Assembly: GCA_002104905.1 (NCBI GenBank)
Contig: MCFE01000720.1
Location: 1 to 42,253, forward strand
DNA from: Basidiobolus meristosporus CBS 931.73
Taxonomy: Eukaryota; Basidiobolomycota; Basidiobolomycetes; Basidiobolales; Basidiobolaceae
DNA: 42,253 nt
Reading direction: 5' to 3'
The notes beneath the pieces are model-generated. The model saw nothing but the letters and a program-made list of their open reading frames with translations. It was not told the DNA's origin and did no database searches. Numbering within the stretch: position 1 is the stretch's first letter; every line of letters starts with the position of its first letter. Shown here piece by piece: positions 1-8,944 of this stretch. The translations under genes were made by a program, and so were the position numbers.

Positions 1-2
1 AA

Positions 3-663
3 GAAGTCAAATATACATGCATGTGGTGTGACTCTGCCAACCATTCCAAAAGAAATTGCCAAGAGCTTCAGTAATTACTATCCACAGGTGATGTCCTATA
101 TAGTCCTCAGGGATGCATAGTCAGTAAGCATGGTGACAAATTATCCACAGCATTTGGACAAGGAGGAATGAGAGTTCACTACAAGCAAGTCACCTCTCAT
201 ACAAGAAAGGTGCACCTTCATGAAGAAGATACTGACTGCTTTGATCCAGCTGAAGTTCTGAACTTTGACTATGAGGACCCCCAAGAGGCCCAAGATCATA
301 TAGCTTCAATTCATGCTTCAAAGAGACACCATCCTGAAAAAATGGCCAATCCAGGCTCAGCAACAAAAGTACCAAGATGTGAGCCAGAAGGTGTGATTGA
401 GAAGAAAACATCACCCCCATTAATTTTACAAGAGTCTGCTAAGGCCAACAACTACCACATGCAGCCTAGAGTCAAGCAAAATGGTACCCCAGAGGCTCTG
501 GCAAGTCATATACTAGGAAGCAACATATCAATCAAGGTTAAAATGCTACTCAGTGTATCACCATCAGTAAGAAAGACTCTAGATGAGCACATCAGAATAA
601 GAAAGCATCCAATTGAAGCAACCCAAGGCAACCAGGTCAGGACAGTTCAAGGATGCCAAGATA
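3..663 (+). pseudogene. Ty3/gypsy gag-pol remnant
   Basis: Decayed retrotransposon coding sequence. Near position 18 the reading frame shows a CCHC zinc knuckle (CMWC-DSAN-HSKRNC), which in gag binds genomic RNA. One in-frame stop follows at 72-74. About 30 residues later comes a FGQGGMR-type stretch, which in many fungal Ty3/gypsy polyproteins lies between the knuckle and the protease. The open part (168-713) ends with a LLSVSPSVRK motif, like the segment just before the retropepsin in such elements. There is no protease or RT after it; the sequence runs straight into copia material. Motifs are seen directly; assignment to Ty3/gypsy is from family knowledge. It is non-functional and truncated by the window edge. 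Confidence 0.6.
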
Positions 664-689
664 TCAGTAAGCTGCATCAAATCCAACTT

Positions 690-850
690 TTTGTGCTAGA
701 ACTAGGCACATAGATATTAAGCATTGTTTCACACATGAAGCTATAGAGAATAACTTAGATAGCTTGGTTTGCTGTCCTTCAGATGAAATGATTGCCAACA
801 TATTTACTAAACCATTAGCATGAGACAAGCTTGAATATCCAAGGTCAAAA
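690..850 (+). pseudogene. Ty1/copia RNase H C-terminal remnant
   Basis: The translation from about 690 reads RTRHIDIKHCFTHEAIE, then IANIFTKPLA, an in-frame stop, and LEYPRSKLGL. This is the conserved end of copia polyproteins (RxKHIDI...H...ADIFTKPL...R..LGL), the last part of RNase H. A purine-rich tract (AGTGGGAG) precedes the LTR at 889 and fits the plus-strand primer site of such elements. The piece is 5'-truncated and fused to an unrelated gypsy remnant in another frame. Confidence 0.7.
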
Positions 851-888
851 TTAGGACTGATCAATATGAACATTTAGCTGAGTGGGAG

Positions 889-1590
889 TGTTGTAAAAAT
901 TTGTAATTCCACCTAAGTGTTCACATGGCTTAATCACTCTGATCATTACCTACAAATCCTAGAGAATACTCATCAAATTCCTTGTTTGGATTTACTTGTA
1001 ATATTTTTACCAAAATATTATGTGCCCAAAACATGAAAATTAGATAAGTTGTCCAAACTGCCCCAAAGTTTGCACACATGTTCTTGGTGTTGTAAAAATT
1101 TGCAATTTCACCTAAATATTCACCTAATTTAGTCACTTAGATCATTACCTTTAAGTTCTAGAGAATACTGACCAAATTCTTTGTCAGGACTTACTTAGAA
1201 TATTTTCACCAAGATACCAGGTACCCAGAACATGAAAATTCTCAAAGTTACTCAAACAGCCCCAAACTTTGCATACATGTTCTTGGGACCTTCCTTTACT
1301 TATTCTACATGTTTGTAATGCCAAGACCAGGTAGAAGTATAAATACTACTTTTACATCCAATAAATCATCAAGTGAAAACCACGTAATCTACTTGTTCTC
1401 CCAATCAATTCTATTATCTCCCAGACTCTTACAACACTTGGGACCTTCCTAAGCCTATTCTATTTGTTTGCTATGCCAAGGCCATGTAAAAGTATAAATA
1501 CTACCTTTACATTCAGCAAATCATCACATGAAAACCACAAAATCTACTTGTCCTCCCAGTCACTTCCAATATCTCCAAGACTCCTACATT
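889..1590 (+). repeat. copia 3' LTR, split by a nested LTR
   Basis: It starts TGTTGTAAAAATT directly after the purine tract of the copia remnant. The first half (889-1087) breaks at CTTGG and resumes at 1437 with CTTGGGACC, ending in a decayed CTCCTACA near 1588. The two halves together are about 346 bp, matching the other LTRs of this family in the window. The interruption is the solo LTR at 1088-1436. Confidence 0.8.
1088..1436 (+). mobile_element. Nested solo LTR, copia family, TSD CTTGG
   Basis: A complete 349-bp LTR with 8-bp inverted ends (TGTTGTAA...TTACAACA). It is flanked by the 5-bp target duplication CTTGG at 1083-1087 and 1437-1441. It carries its own TATA box (1338-1343) and AATAAA (1360-1365), so it is organised as a promoter plus polyadenylation unit. 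It inserted into an older LTR of the same family, and the internal region was then lost, presumably by LTR-LTR recombination. Confidence 0.9.
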
Positions 1591-1591
1591 A

Positions 1592-2519
1592 TTTGTACAC
1601 ATCAAAAGTAAGATCATCAGTTGAGTCAGGAAGTAAGGAGTGTAAGAAAGAGGCAATAGCCAATCAATGTACACAAATGTAGGAGGTGATCAGGTGCTTG
1701 GGATCAGAAAGTGAGAGAATTAGCAGGGGACAAATGAAAAGCCACTCATGAATCAATGTGATGAAAAATTGTGACCAAATTTTTTGAGAAATCTGGGGTG
1801 CAATTCTTTTTAACAGTCTTTTCATGATGTCCTGATGGGATCAATATCACTTAGTTGTGGGATTAAAAATTTGTGATGTCCTTTTTATGGGATCATCACA
1901 GTTGTTTTTCATACAGTCATGAATACAATAATAATCAGCTGATCTCACAAATGTGTTCTGCTGGTCATTTCTTGAGTTTTTTTCTTGTGGAATAAAAGAC
2001 CTTGCAACTGGTCTGTCTGGCCATTCAGGAGGGTAACTCTCACATATCCATCAGAGCTTGCACTCTTAGTGATTCCATCTCATCATGTGACAGTAATATT
2101 TTGTTGATTTGATTTCTAGTTTCTACCCCTGGGAGCACCTTTTTAATAAAGAGTTTTCATCTAAGGTACACTTTCTTTGCAGCTGAGCATGACTAGTCAA
2201 TACATTCTGATTTCTTCCAGGCATTCCTTGCCATTTTAGCTCTTGGCATCAAGTTAGTAATATGTCTATAACATTAACACATATGCAGTTAATGGCTCTT
2301 TGTTCTTTCTTCTGGTGCTTTAAGGCTTCTTCTCTTACACTTTTAGGTGATCATTCTTCTTCCATGGCAATATCCTAAAGGCCTCTTTCCTGTATCATCA
2401 TCTTCATCTTCACCTTCCATATTGGGTAGTTTGATCCATACTACTTTTCAGCCAAGGGAAAAGTTCCAGCAATACCATTGATGGACATTCCCCGGAGTGA
2501 CAACTTGGGGCTTGTAGCC
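1592..2519. other. No gene seen
   Basis: AT-rich sequence with only short shadow frames. It is probably decayed repeat, judging from LTR material on both sides. I see no RNA gene or conserved motif. Confidence 0.5.
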
Positions 2520-2690
2520 TGTTGTAAGAGTTTAGAGATATACAAGGTGGGTGGGAGCTCATATAGTTTATGTAGGCTTACTTAACAATTTATTTATTGT
2601 AAAAGTGGTATTTATACTTTAACAAGGTCCTGGTAAAACAAGCATGTGGTGTATACAATAACTTTGAGAAACTTCATACTTTTACAATGT
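2520..2690 (-). repeat. Reversed copia LTR fragment
   Basis: It begins TGTTGTAAGAGTTTAGAGAT on the plus strand, the reverse complement of the LTR 3' end of this family. It continues with a TTATTGTAAAAGTGG-type stretch corresponding to the polyadenylation area. It is truncated and diverged, with no matching second end. Confidence 0.6.
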
Positions 2691-2927
2691 CTTGGATCTC
2701 TACCTAACCCTAAGAAAAACTAAGAAAAGGCCAGCAAAACACCATCATAATATCAGCTGAATTCCAAGTTTGTCAAAACTGACAACTCTCAGCATCTCTG
2801 TTATTAGCTGATGGGCAGGCAAGTAAACAAATCCTCCAGGGGGAGACTAGGCCAAATAGCATCCATACCAAATTTGGTAATTGGCTGCCCATTACTTCTA
2901 TCCAAAATTGCATTTGAAATTTTGAAC

Positions 2928-3150
2928 CCAAAATACCAGCTGAATACCAGTAAAATACCATTAGAATACCAGCTGAATACCAGTAAAATACCATTAGAAT
3001 ACCAGCTGAATGCCAGCAAAATACCATTAGAATACCAGCTGAATGCCAGCAAAATACCATTAGAATACCAGCTGAATACCAGCAAAATACCATTAGAATA
3101 CCAGCTGAGTACCAGCAAAATACCACTAGAATACCAGCTGAAAATCAGAT
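2928..3150. repeat. 33-bp minisatellite, about 6-7 copies
   Basis: Tandem array with unit ATTAGAATACCAGCTG plus AATACCAGCAAAATACC (33 bp), itself built from ACCAG/ATACC submotifs of about 11 bp. Because 33 is a multiple of three, several frames on both strands stay open across it and read as 11-residue repeats. These frames are a by-product of the repeat, so I do not call a gene. Copies differ by single substitutions. Confidence 0.85.
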
Positions 3151-3159
3151 GAATTCCAA

Positions 3160-4238
3160 GTTTGAGATTCTTCATAGGGTAAATATATACGTCCATTGAG
3201 CCATGTATATCAAGCGGTATTATTGTTCTAAACATGATCCTGGGGAGTAGTGCGCAAAGTGCAGGGGCTTTTAGGCAAGTGAATAACCTGGATTCAAGCA
3301 GTATCTCCAGGTTATTTGAGATTGAGGAAATGCTAGACAGCACCAATCGCTCAGATATATCCACAAGTTCCCAAGACTCACCAGCAACCTCTGGGACTTT
3401 CCTCCAATCATTTAGATATCATACCTAGCGTGAAGCCAGTCAAATGTGGAAATACTTAGGCTTAAGATCCCCCTATCATCCAAATACTCCAGGTTACTTT
3501 TAGTCCTACCACCACTCCAGCAAGAACAAGGTGAGTTTTTTCAAGAGAAGGTCATAGTGTATCAACTATCAGCCCGGTTCTAATTGTCCCAGTGAATGTT
3601 TCAAGCTGGGATCTCTGCATACCTGGCTAACAGCTGCACTGGACTAGAAATGCAGTGTGAGGCGGATCAATTGATATCACAGACCCCTAGAGGGCGCTTC
3701 CCGTAAAACCAGAGATGTAAACAACCTCGCATGATGGTGGGGGAGGTATGCAAAGCCACCACGGTCTTATTTAACCTGGCATTCTTTGAGAGCTGATCAC
3801 GCAGCCAATACACCAGACCCACCTGGCGACTCTGGACGAGTCTCCGAAGGCGAGTCACACGCATATATCACATCACCGCAACTGACGTCTCCGTTCAAGG
3901 AAGCGGTGTATTCCCACTGCGCAGACACCGATCAGTCGTGGAATTAGTTAACTCTTACCTCTACACCAGCTCGGGATCGAAAACCCCGCCCATTGGCTCG
4001 TTTGGCGATCGTCATTTGGGGGGAGGGAGGGGGCCAGAAGGTGGGCCACGAGAATCCGGAAGATTCCAAGAGTAGCGGCCTAGGTTTCAATCATCCTCTG
4101 CGACAACTTGATGGTTTCCGGGATCGTGGGACGGATTGGGGAGGGGGATCCCCAGGGTTGGCGCTGGACATAGGGAGGTTTGACATTACGCGGCCCGGGG
4201 TCTTTTCATAAACCTCGGAGGGTGCGGGTGGCTTGAGC
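3160..4238. other. Transition zone and mannanase upstream region
   Basis: Composition changes from AT-rich repeat sequence to GC-richer sequence at about 3600-4000. A CCATTGG (CCAAT-type) box lies near 3990. Frames here are short or low-complexity (G-rich) and none is convincing. If the mannanase has a spliced leader exon encoding a signal peptide, it would be here, but I cannot identify one. Confidence 0.4.
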
Positions 4239-5417
4239 ATGCAGCAGTACGTGTCGGTTCGTGGGACAGAATTCCGCCTGGGAAGCCAGGCCTTCAGGGT
4301 GATAGGGATGAACTTTTGGTCGGCCATGAACCTAGGGTGCACCCAAGAGAAACACGGGGATGTCGCCCGGTTGGGACGGGAGTTGGACCGACTCTCCGCG
4401 TTGGGCGTGAACACGCTGAGAATCCTCGGGGGTTCGGAAGGGCCCACCTCGGAGCCGTATAGAATCCAGGTTCCACTGATGCCAGAGATGGGCCAGTACG
4501 ACCCTGAAGTCTGGTTAGGTTTGGATAGGCTCCTGGTGGAGATGGGGAAGAGAAACATGAAAGCCATCGTGGTGCTCTCGAACTTCTGGTTTTGGTCTGG
4601 TGGCTTTGGGCAGTTCTTGCAATGGGCTACGGGACAGTCCATACCGTACGATTGGGATACCTTCGAGGATTGGTGTGTGGATTTCTACCGGCAACCGCTG
4701 GCTCAGGAGTACTATTTGAAACATGTCGAAGCGGTCATCACCAGGGTTAACCAAGTGAGTGGGGTGAAGTATTCGGAAGAACCGACTGTCATGGCTTGGG
4801 AGCTGGCAAACGAGCCTAGACAGGCGAAGTCTGGTTGGGTGAGAGAGGTTGGGGGACTTATTCGACGGCTGGCGCCCAGCCAACTGATAGCGCTTGGCCA
4901 GGAGGCCATCGCGGGAAAGGAGGATTTCCTGGAAGTTCATGGGGTGGAGGAGATCGACTTCAGCACCTTACACATTTGGGTCCAGAACTGGGGGATCTAT
5001 GACCCTACCAACGGCACAGAACAACATCTCCGAGAGACGGTCGACTGGGCTTTGAGCAGGTACCGAGACGTGGCCTCTTGGGCGGAGGAACTAAAGAAGC
5101 CACTGGTCTTGGAAGAGTATGGGATGGCCAGAGACGGTTGGCTTCCCAACCAAGGTATATATGACCCCGACACCCCTACGTCCAATCGAGACCGATACTA
5201 CCAGGCCTTGATGGATGAGACGGTCGACTTGATGAAGAAGAAGAAATCCATGGGCCAGATGCTTTGGTCTTGGGCTGGCGAGGGGCGGCCCAATGACGAC
5301 GAGCCAAGATGGTTGGGAGACCCACCACATGAGCCTCCAGGATGGTATAGTATCTTCGACTCAGATGAAACAACCCTCAAGCTTATTCAAGAGCACGTCA
5401 GGAAGGCCCTTTCCTAG
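4239..5417 (+). CDS. Glycoside hydrolase family 5, endo-beta-mannanase-like
   Basis: This 392-residue protein belongs to GH5, most like the beta-1,4-mannanases (subfamily 7), which cut mannan or galactomannan chains with retention of configuration. The catalytic acid/base is Glu192 in WELANEP and the nucleophile is Glu293 in LEEYG. Early motifs FRVIGMNFW and LGVNTLRI are typical of the first barrel strands, and LHIWVQNWG lies between the two glutamates. The full barrel is present in one exon. The ATG at 4239 is the first in frame after a stop at 4209. This start gives no signal peptide, which is odd for a polysaccharide-degrading enzyme. Either an upstream leader exon is missed, the enzyme is cytosolic, or the gene is a transfer that was never fitted with a leader. 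Sure of family, less of substrate and start. Confidence 0.85.
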   Translation: MQQYVSVRGTEFRLGSQAFRVIGMNFWSAMNLGCTQEKHGDVARLGRELDRLSALGVNTLRILGGSEGPTSEPYRIQVPLMPEMGQYDPEVWLGLDRLLVEMGKRNMKAIVVLSNFWFWSGGFGQFLQWATGQSIPYDWDTFEDWCVDFYRQPLAQEYYLKHVEAVITRVNQVSGVKYSEEPTVMAWELANEPRQAKSGWVREVGGLIRRLAPSQLIALGQEAIAGKEDFLEVHGVEEIDFSTLHIWVQNWGIYDPTNGTEQHLRETVDWALSRYRDVASWAEELKKPLVLEEYGMARDGWLPNQGIYDPDTPTSNRDRYYQALMDETVDLMKKKKSMGQMLWSWAGEGRPNDDEPRWLGDPPHEPPGWYSIFDSDETTLKLIQEHVRKALS

Positions 5418-5472
5418 ATCATGCGGCCAGTTTATGTGCATTATCGATGACATAATTTCATGCCGGTACGCG

Positions 5473-5478
5473 TATAAA
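5473..5478 (+). promoter_or_regulatory. TATA box of small secreted-protein gene
   Basis: TATAAA lies 35 bp before the ATG at 5513. If transcription starts about 30 bp downstream of it, the leader is only a few nucleotides long. Confidence 0.55.
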
Positions 5479-5512
5479 TTGACCAAGCCAGCCGGGAGGC
5501 TGCCGAGTAAAG

Positions 5513-5770
5513 ATGAAGTCATTCGCAACCCTCATAGCGCTCTGTCAACTGATCGTTTTCTCTCACCAGCAGTGCATCCATCCGAACGGGGCGTGTGGAA
5601 GTGATGGTGCCGGAGCCTTTTTCTCCTCCATGAACTCGGAGCTGGGGGGATCAACGCCGACTGGCTCCCCGAGAGCGACCCTCCCGCCCACCAACCTCGG
5701 CGTACACAAGCAACCCCTCGGACCATGGCATCTGGTGGTATGTTTAGTGGGTGGACGCGTGGTAATCTAG
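5513..5770 (+). CDS. Small secreted protein, unknown function
   Basis: 85 residues. The first 20 (MKSFATLIALCQLIVFSHQQ) form a good signal peptide, followed by a short region with Cys residues near positions 21 and 28 and then a Gly/Ser/Pro-rich tail. A TATA box precedes it and AATAAA follows at 5792. It converges with another small secreted-protein gene on the minus strand. A GTATGT inside the last 50 bp could be a splice donor, so the C-terminus is uncertain. I do not recognise a family; effector-like or wall-associated roles are possible but unsupported. Confidence 0.5.
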   Translation: MKSFATLIALCQLIVFSHQQCIHPNGACGSDGAGAFFSSMNSELGGSTPTGSPRATLPPTNLGVHKQPLGPWHLVVCLVGGRVVI

Positions 5771-5782
5771 TCCATGTATACT

Positions 5783-5797
5783 TTTATTTCGAATAAA
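5783..5797. terminator. Bidirectional poly(A) signal
   Basis: TTTATTTCGAATAAA is a near-palindrome. It gives AATAAA on the plus strand (5792-5797) for the gene ending at 5770, and AATAAA on the minus strand (5788-5783) for the gene ending at 5881. One short site appears to serve both convergent genes. Confidence 0.6.
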
Positions 5798-5880
5798 CAA
5801 CGGGGCACCCTCAATAACCCTCTAAAAGCAAGTAATCTACATCCTATTTACATCGGTGCTGGGCCACATGCCAAAATTGG

Positions 5881-6162
5881 TCACTCCTCATCGAGCGTCG
5901 CCACGGCCTCCGCTTCTGGACTCAGGGGACTGGGTAGAAGGGACCCATAACTCTCCGCGTAATTCTCGAATTCATTCTCTGCATACTCGTCACCCGGCCT
6001 GTAATCCATGATATTCCGGATCGCCTGTCGCCAGGAGGCGAGCCCTTGATTGCTGGCTGCATGATCGAACACCTCCTGACGGCTGTCCATCCGGACTGGT
6101 AGCCCACTGGCAGAGAACACGAGCACCCCGGCGATAATCCAAACGAGCGGGAGAAAATGCAT
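5881..6162 (-). CDS. Small secreted acidic protein, unknown function
   Basis: 93 residues from the ATG at 6162. I chose this start because MHFLPLVWIIAGVLVFSASG is a clear signal peptide and a TATA box lies 31 bp upstream; the same frame is open further upstream but low-complexity there. The mature part is acidic and ends in an E/A-rich tail. It has no cysteines and no family I recognise. It converges with the secreted-protein gene at 5513. Confidence 0.55.
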   Translation of the reverse strand: MHFLPLVWIIAGVLVFSASGLPVRMDSRQEVFDHAASNQGLASWRQAIRNIMDYRPGDEYAENEFENYAESYGSLLPSPLSPEAEAVATLDEE

Positions 6163-6192
6163 GGTTTGATGTACGGGAGGTGGCCAACCAGA

Positions 6193-6198
6193 TTTATA
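6193..6198 (-). promoter_or_regulatory. TATA box
   Basis: TATAAA on the minus strand, 31 bp before the ATG at 6162. It supports that start. Confidence 0.55.
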
Positions 6199-7345
6199 CC
6201 CAGCATCAGCCGAGCGGCGGTTACTCAAGTAAACACCCGCTGTACCTGGAATAGGAATGCTGAGCTGTCGAATGTATCCTTTTCCTTGCGATGATGGCTT
6301 GAGGATGCTCAGAGGGGAGTGAGATTGGGATAGGGACGGGACGGGACGTGGATGGGGATGGGGGAGGATTTTTTTCGTCCCATAACAACAACTTGATTTG
6401 GCAACACCATGGAGTTGTATGGTTACTACGATCGGCGGAAGATTCGCCACTAGACATTGTAAGCAACCAGACCCTCTTGGCATGGTGCGCGGTCAGGGAG
6501 ATCCCAGAATGTGGAAGTGTGGACCACTGAGCAGAGGGCCTCAGTACAAATCGGGGGATACCCAACTACGGCCATTTAATCAGACCAAAGTAGACGGCTA
6601 GGCTGGTTGTAGAGGCGAATTTCCTCGGGGGCCCATGATTGGCCGAAGCGTGCATTTGCTAAATATTGTCACCAATTGGAATCCACACTTGGCCATTCCC
6701 TCAAACGCAGTTAGCCTACGGGCTATTTTTAGAGATCGATCAGCTTCCAATGCGAATTTGGCTGCATATCATGTCCCAACGCATTCCCATGCTTCTTAAT
6801 CAAGAGGGATTTTTAGGGCCAACGCTTGGAGTTTAGCTAACACCAGCAGTGTAACATGTGGTTGATGTCGCAGGCCAACTCGACGGTATTTATGATTGTA
6901 GCATTTAAGAGCGGACAGTCAAACCTAGGGGTCCAAGGGGCAGCAATGGGTGGGTAATCCCTTTCCCAGCGCGGAAATCTATGCGATGTAACATCAATGT
7001 GCATCCGTCCGCCTACCCTCTGAGGGTTCCCAGGTCCTCTGTGGTCTGGAGATTTCCTAAAATGGTTGGATGCCATTTTGTCGACCGAATGCTTCAAAGA
7101 GGGATCACTCCCCTTTTACATGAGCGAGCAGGATCCAAACTTGGTCGGATCTCGATGTTAGTGATCATTCATCTTCCGATTGATTTGGGTGCTTATGCGA
7201 GAAGAATGGACTTGTAGGAAGCTCAGGTAGTACTACGGGCCGAGCTGTCATTGGTTGTTCCTTTAATACAATGGTTGTAGGACTAGAGGCCATGGCAAGC
7301 CAATCAGAGGGGTGTCGACTGTTCCGGAATGATTGGGAAGTCAAC
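6199..7345. other. No gene seen, intergenic
   Basis: Mixed-composition sequence between divergent genes. Open frames on both strands are short with unremarkable composition. CCAAT-type boxes (ATTGG) recur at several points, suggesting promoter function for one or both sides. Confidence 0.4.
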
Positions 7346-7351
7346 TATAAA
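7346..7351 (+). promoter_or_regulatory. TATA box of unknown gene at 7546
   Basis: CTATAAATAGG, a strong TATA element 200 bp before the ATG at 7546. The predicted leader is about 165 nt and pyrimidine-rich (CACCACCACCAAG, TCTCC). Confidence 0.5.
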
Positions 7352-7545
7352 TAGGTACATGTGGTCTGAACTATTCTATACGCCATCGTGACCAGTTCGC
7401 TCCGTGTTTTTTAGAAGTCTTTCTCGTGCGCTGCCTGCACCACCACCAAGCTGTCTCCATCACACTCTACACTGGATCCTTCCCCCAACCCTTCTCCTAA
7501 GAGGCCCCTCCAAAGCTACCACAGATTTAGGCCCCGTAACTGTAG

Positions 7546-8010
7546 ATGTCTAGTAGTTTAGTGCGTAAATGCTCGGTGAAAGCTGGCGAGCTGTGGATCC
7601 CCGAAATGTCGAATTACACCATGGAAAATCACGCGATCACCAACGAGACCGCACTGGCCAAGATGAGTCTTCGTCAGCCTAGATCCCCCCTCAGTGGGTC
7701 CATCAGTGTGGACTACCTGTGCAAATACATCGCCACCTCCTCCACCAAGGCCGATGCCGCTTCCATCAGTTCCAATATCAGCGAACCTCTTGACTGTCAC
7801 TCTTTCAGCCGGGAATTGGATGAGGAGAGCTCCAGTAGCCAGTCGTCCCTTCAGGAATCGCGGTTCCTTGGCCTCCCGGAACTCGAGGAGTCCGACCAAG
7901 ATGGCGGCTATGTGTCCTTTCCCCCCGTCGACGAAATCCCCGACGTGGCGAGTATCAACAGCGCGCGTACCCTGCTCGAGTCGATATCGAACTCGATCCG
8001 ACCCAGCTGA
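7546..8010 (+). CDS. Uncharacterised Ser-rich protein
   Basis: 154 residues, no signal peptide or membrane segment. It is rich in Ser and acidic residues, with a SSSSQSS run and short acidic patches (LPELEESDQ), and looks largely disordered. Codon use is GC-rich at third positions like neighbouring real genes, a strong TATA lies upstream and AATAAA lies at about 8160, so I accept it as a gene. A second ATG in the same frame 60 bp in (7606) could also be used. I do not recognise a family. Confidence 0.5.
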   Translation: MSSSLVRKCSVKAGELWIPEMSNYTMENHAITNETALAKMSLRQPRSPLSGSISVDYLCKYIATSSTKADAASISSNISEPLDCHSFSRELDEESSSSQSSLQESRFLGLPELEESDQDGGYVSFPPVDEIPDVASINSARTLLESISNSIRPS

Positions 8011-8158
8011 GCTCTATGTAATTTTAACCTATCCTAATACTCCTACATTAATCTAAACCCCCCGAAGGAGCGAGACACCTCCGCCTCCTCCCTCGGATAT
8101 TGTACAGAGATCATACTTTACTCCTAATGTAGATTCCATCATCATCCCGGCCATACAA

Positions 8159-8164
8159 GAATAA
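8159..8164 (+). terminator. Poly(A) signal
   Basis: AATAAA about 150 bp after the stop of the Ser-rich protein gene. It is followed by a GT-rich stretch (GTGGGTGTGGG), which fits a downstream element. Confidence 0.5.
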
Positions 8165-8344
8165 AGTGTTTCTGGGAGTTGTCAACCATCCTAGGTTTAT
8201 TCAAAATCCATGGTGGTTTTGGGTGTGGGTGTGGGTGTGGGTTAGGGTTTCCAATCAATCTAGGTTTATTCTAAAGCAATGGCGGCCCGGGGAGTTCACA
8301 TCTATAGTCTTTGTTTTTGCTCCGCGGTCTATTGGTGCGCGGGC

Positions 8345-8665
8345 TCACTTCAGCGAGATCTTCTGCAACCACTCCACCAGCTCGCCTTTGCTCTCCTTCG
8401 TAGACTCCACAGGGCGGAAGTGGCACTCCTCTTCGAAGTGAGGGAAGGAGACATAGGTGGAGGCCGGCCGCTGGCGGGACACCGGGATCGAGTCGTCCAC
8501 CGGAGTAAGTCGTAGCATTGTGGCCACCAGTGAATTGCGCTTTCCCAGCGATTTGTCATTCGCCACCGCGGTGACGGTGTCACATACCTGTAGCGAGCCA
8601 CGACGTACAGGCATCCAAAACCCCCCGTTGTTCAGATGCGGCTGATTAGGCAGGTTGGTTTTCAT
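8345..8665 (-). CDS. Uncharacterised small protein
   Basis: 106 residues with no signal peptide or transmembrane segment and no recognised family. Support is indirect. A TATATAAG element lies at 8706-8699, 34 bp before the ATG. AATAAA occurs on the minus strand near 8269-8264, about 75 bp after the stop. The frame is fully open in GC-rich sequence, but so are two overlapping frames, so codon bias does not decide. The C-terminus (GELVEWLQKISLK) could be a short helix. Confidence 0.4.
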   Translation of the reverse strand: MKTNLPNQPHLNNGGFWMPVRRGSLQVCDTVTAVANDKSLGKRNSLVATMLRLTPVDDSIPVSRQRPASTYVSFPHFEEECHFRPVESTKESKGELVEWLQKISLK

Positions 8666-8698
8666 TGTATGGTGATCACCCGCCGTTAGAGCGTTCCC

Positions 8699-8706
8699 TT
8701 ATATAT
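8699..8706 (-). promoter_or_regulatory. TATA box
   Basis: TATATAAG on the minus strand, 34 bp upstream of the start at 8665. Confidence 0.45.
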
Positions 8707-8944
8707 CGCACGACCACCCACGATCAACCAACAATCCGTCCATTATCCTCGGATGCACGCATTGTTTGCTGGTGGCACTCATTAGTTCCACACACACCCA
8801 GACACATAGTATAATGTATACCGCAATGGATTGGAGAGATCATTTTATTTGGAATGAATTCCTGGACATGGCAGAACGGAAACAGGCCCCGACTGGATTC
8901 TGGGGGGAATTAGGGGGTGAACATGAAGTCGGACTTCTCGGAAT

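Noticed and set aside
2773-3364. Long minus-strand frames across the minisatellite (WYSNGILL repeats)
   Set aside because: Open only because the 33-bp unit is a multiple of three; no start context, family or flanking coding signal.
4091-4642. 183-codon minus-strand frame over the mannanase 5' region
   Set aside because: Overlaps a certain GH5 gene and shows no domain or leader.
8216-8250. GTGGGTGTGGGTTAGGG stretch as an interstitial telomere
   Set aside because: Only one TTAGGG-like unit in a GT-rich run between genes, with no other end-type sequence; more likely a poly(A) downstream element or simple repeat.
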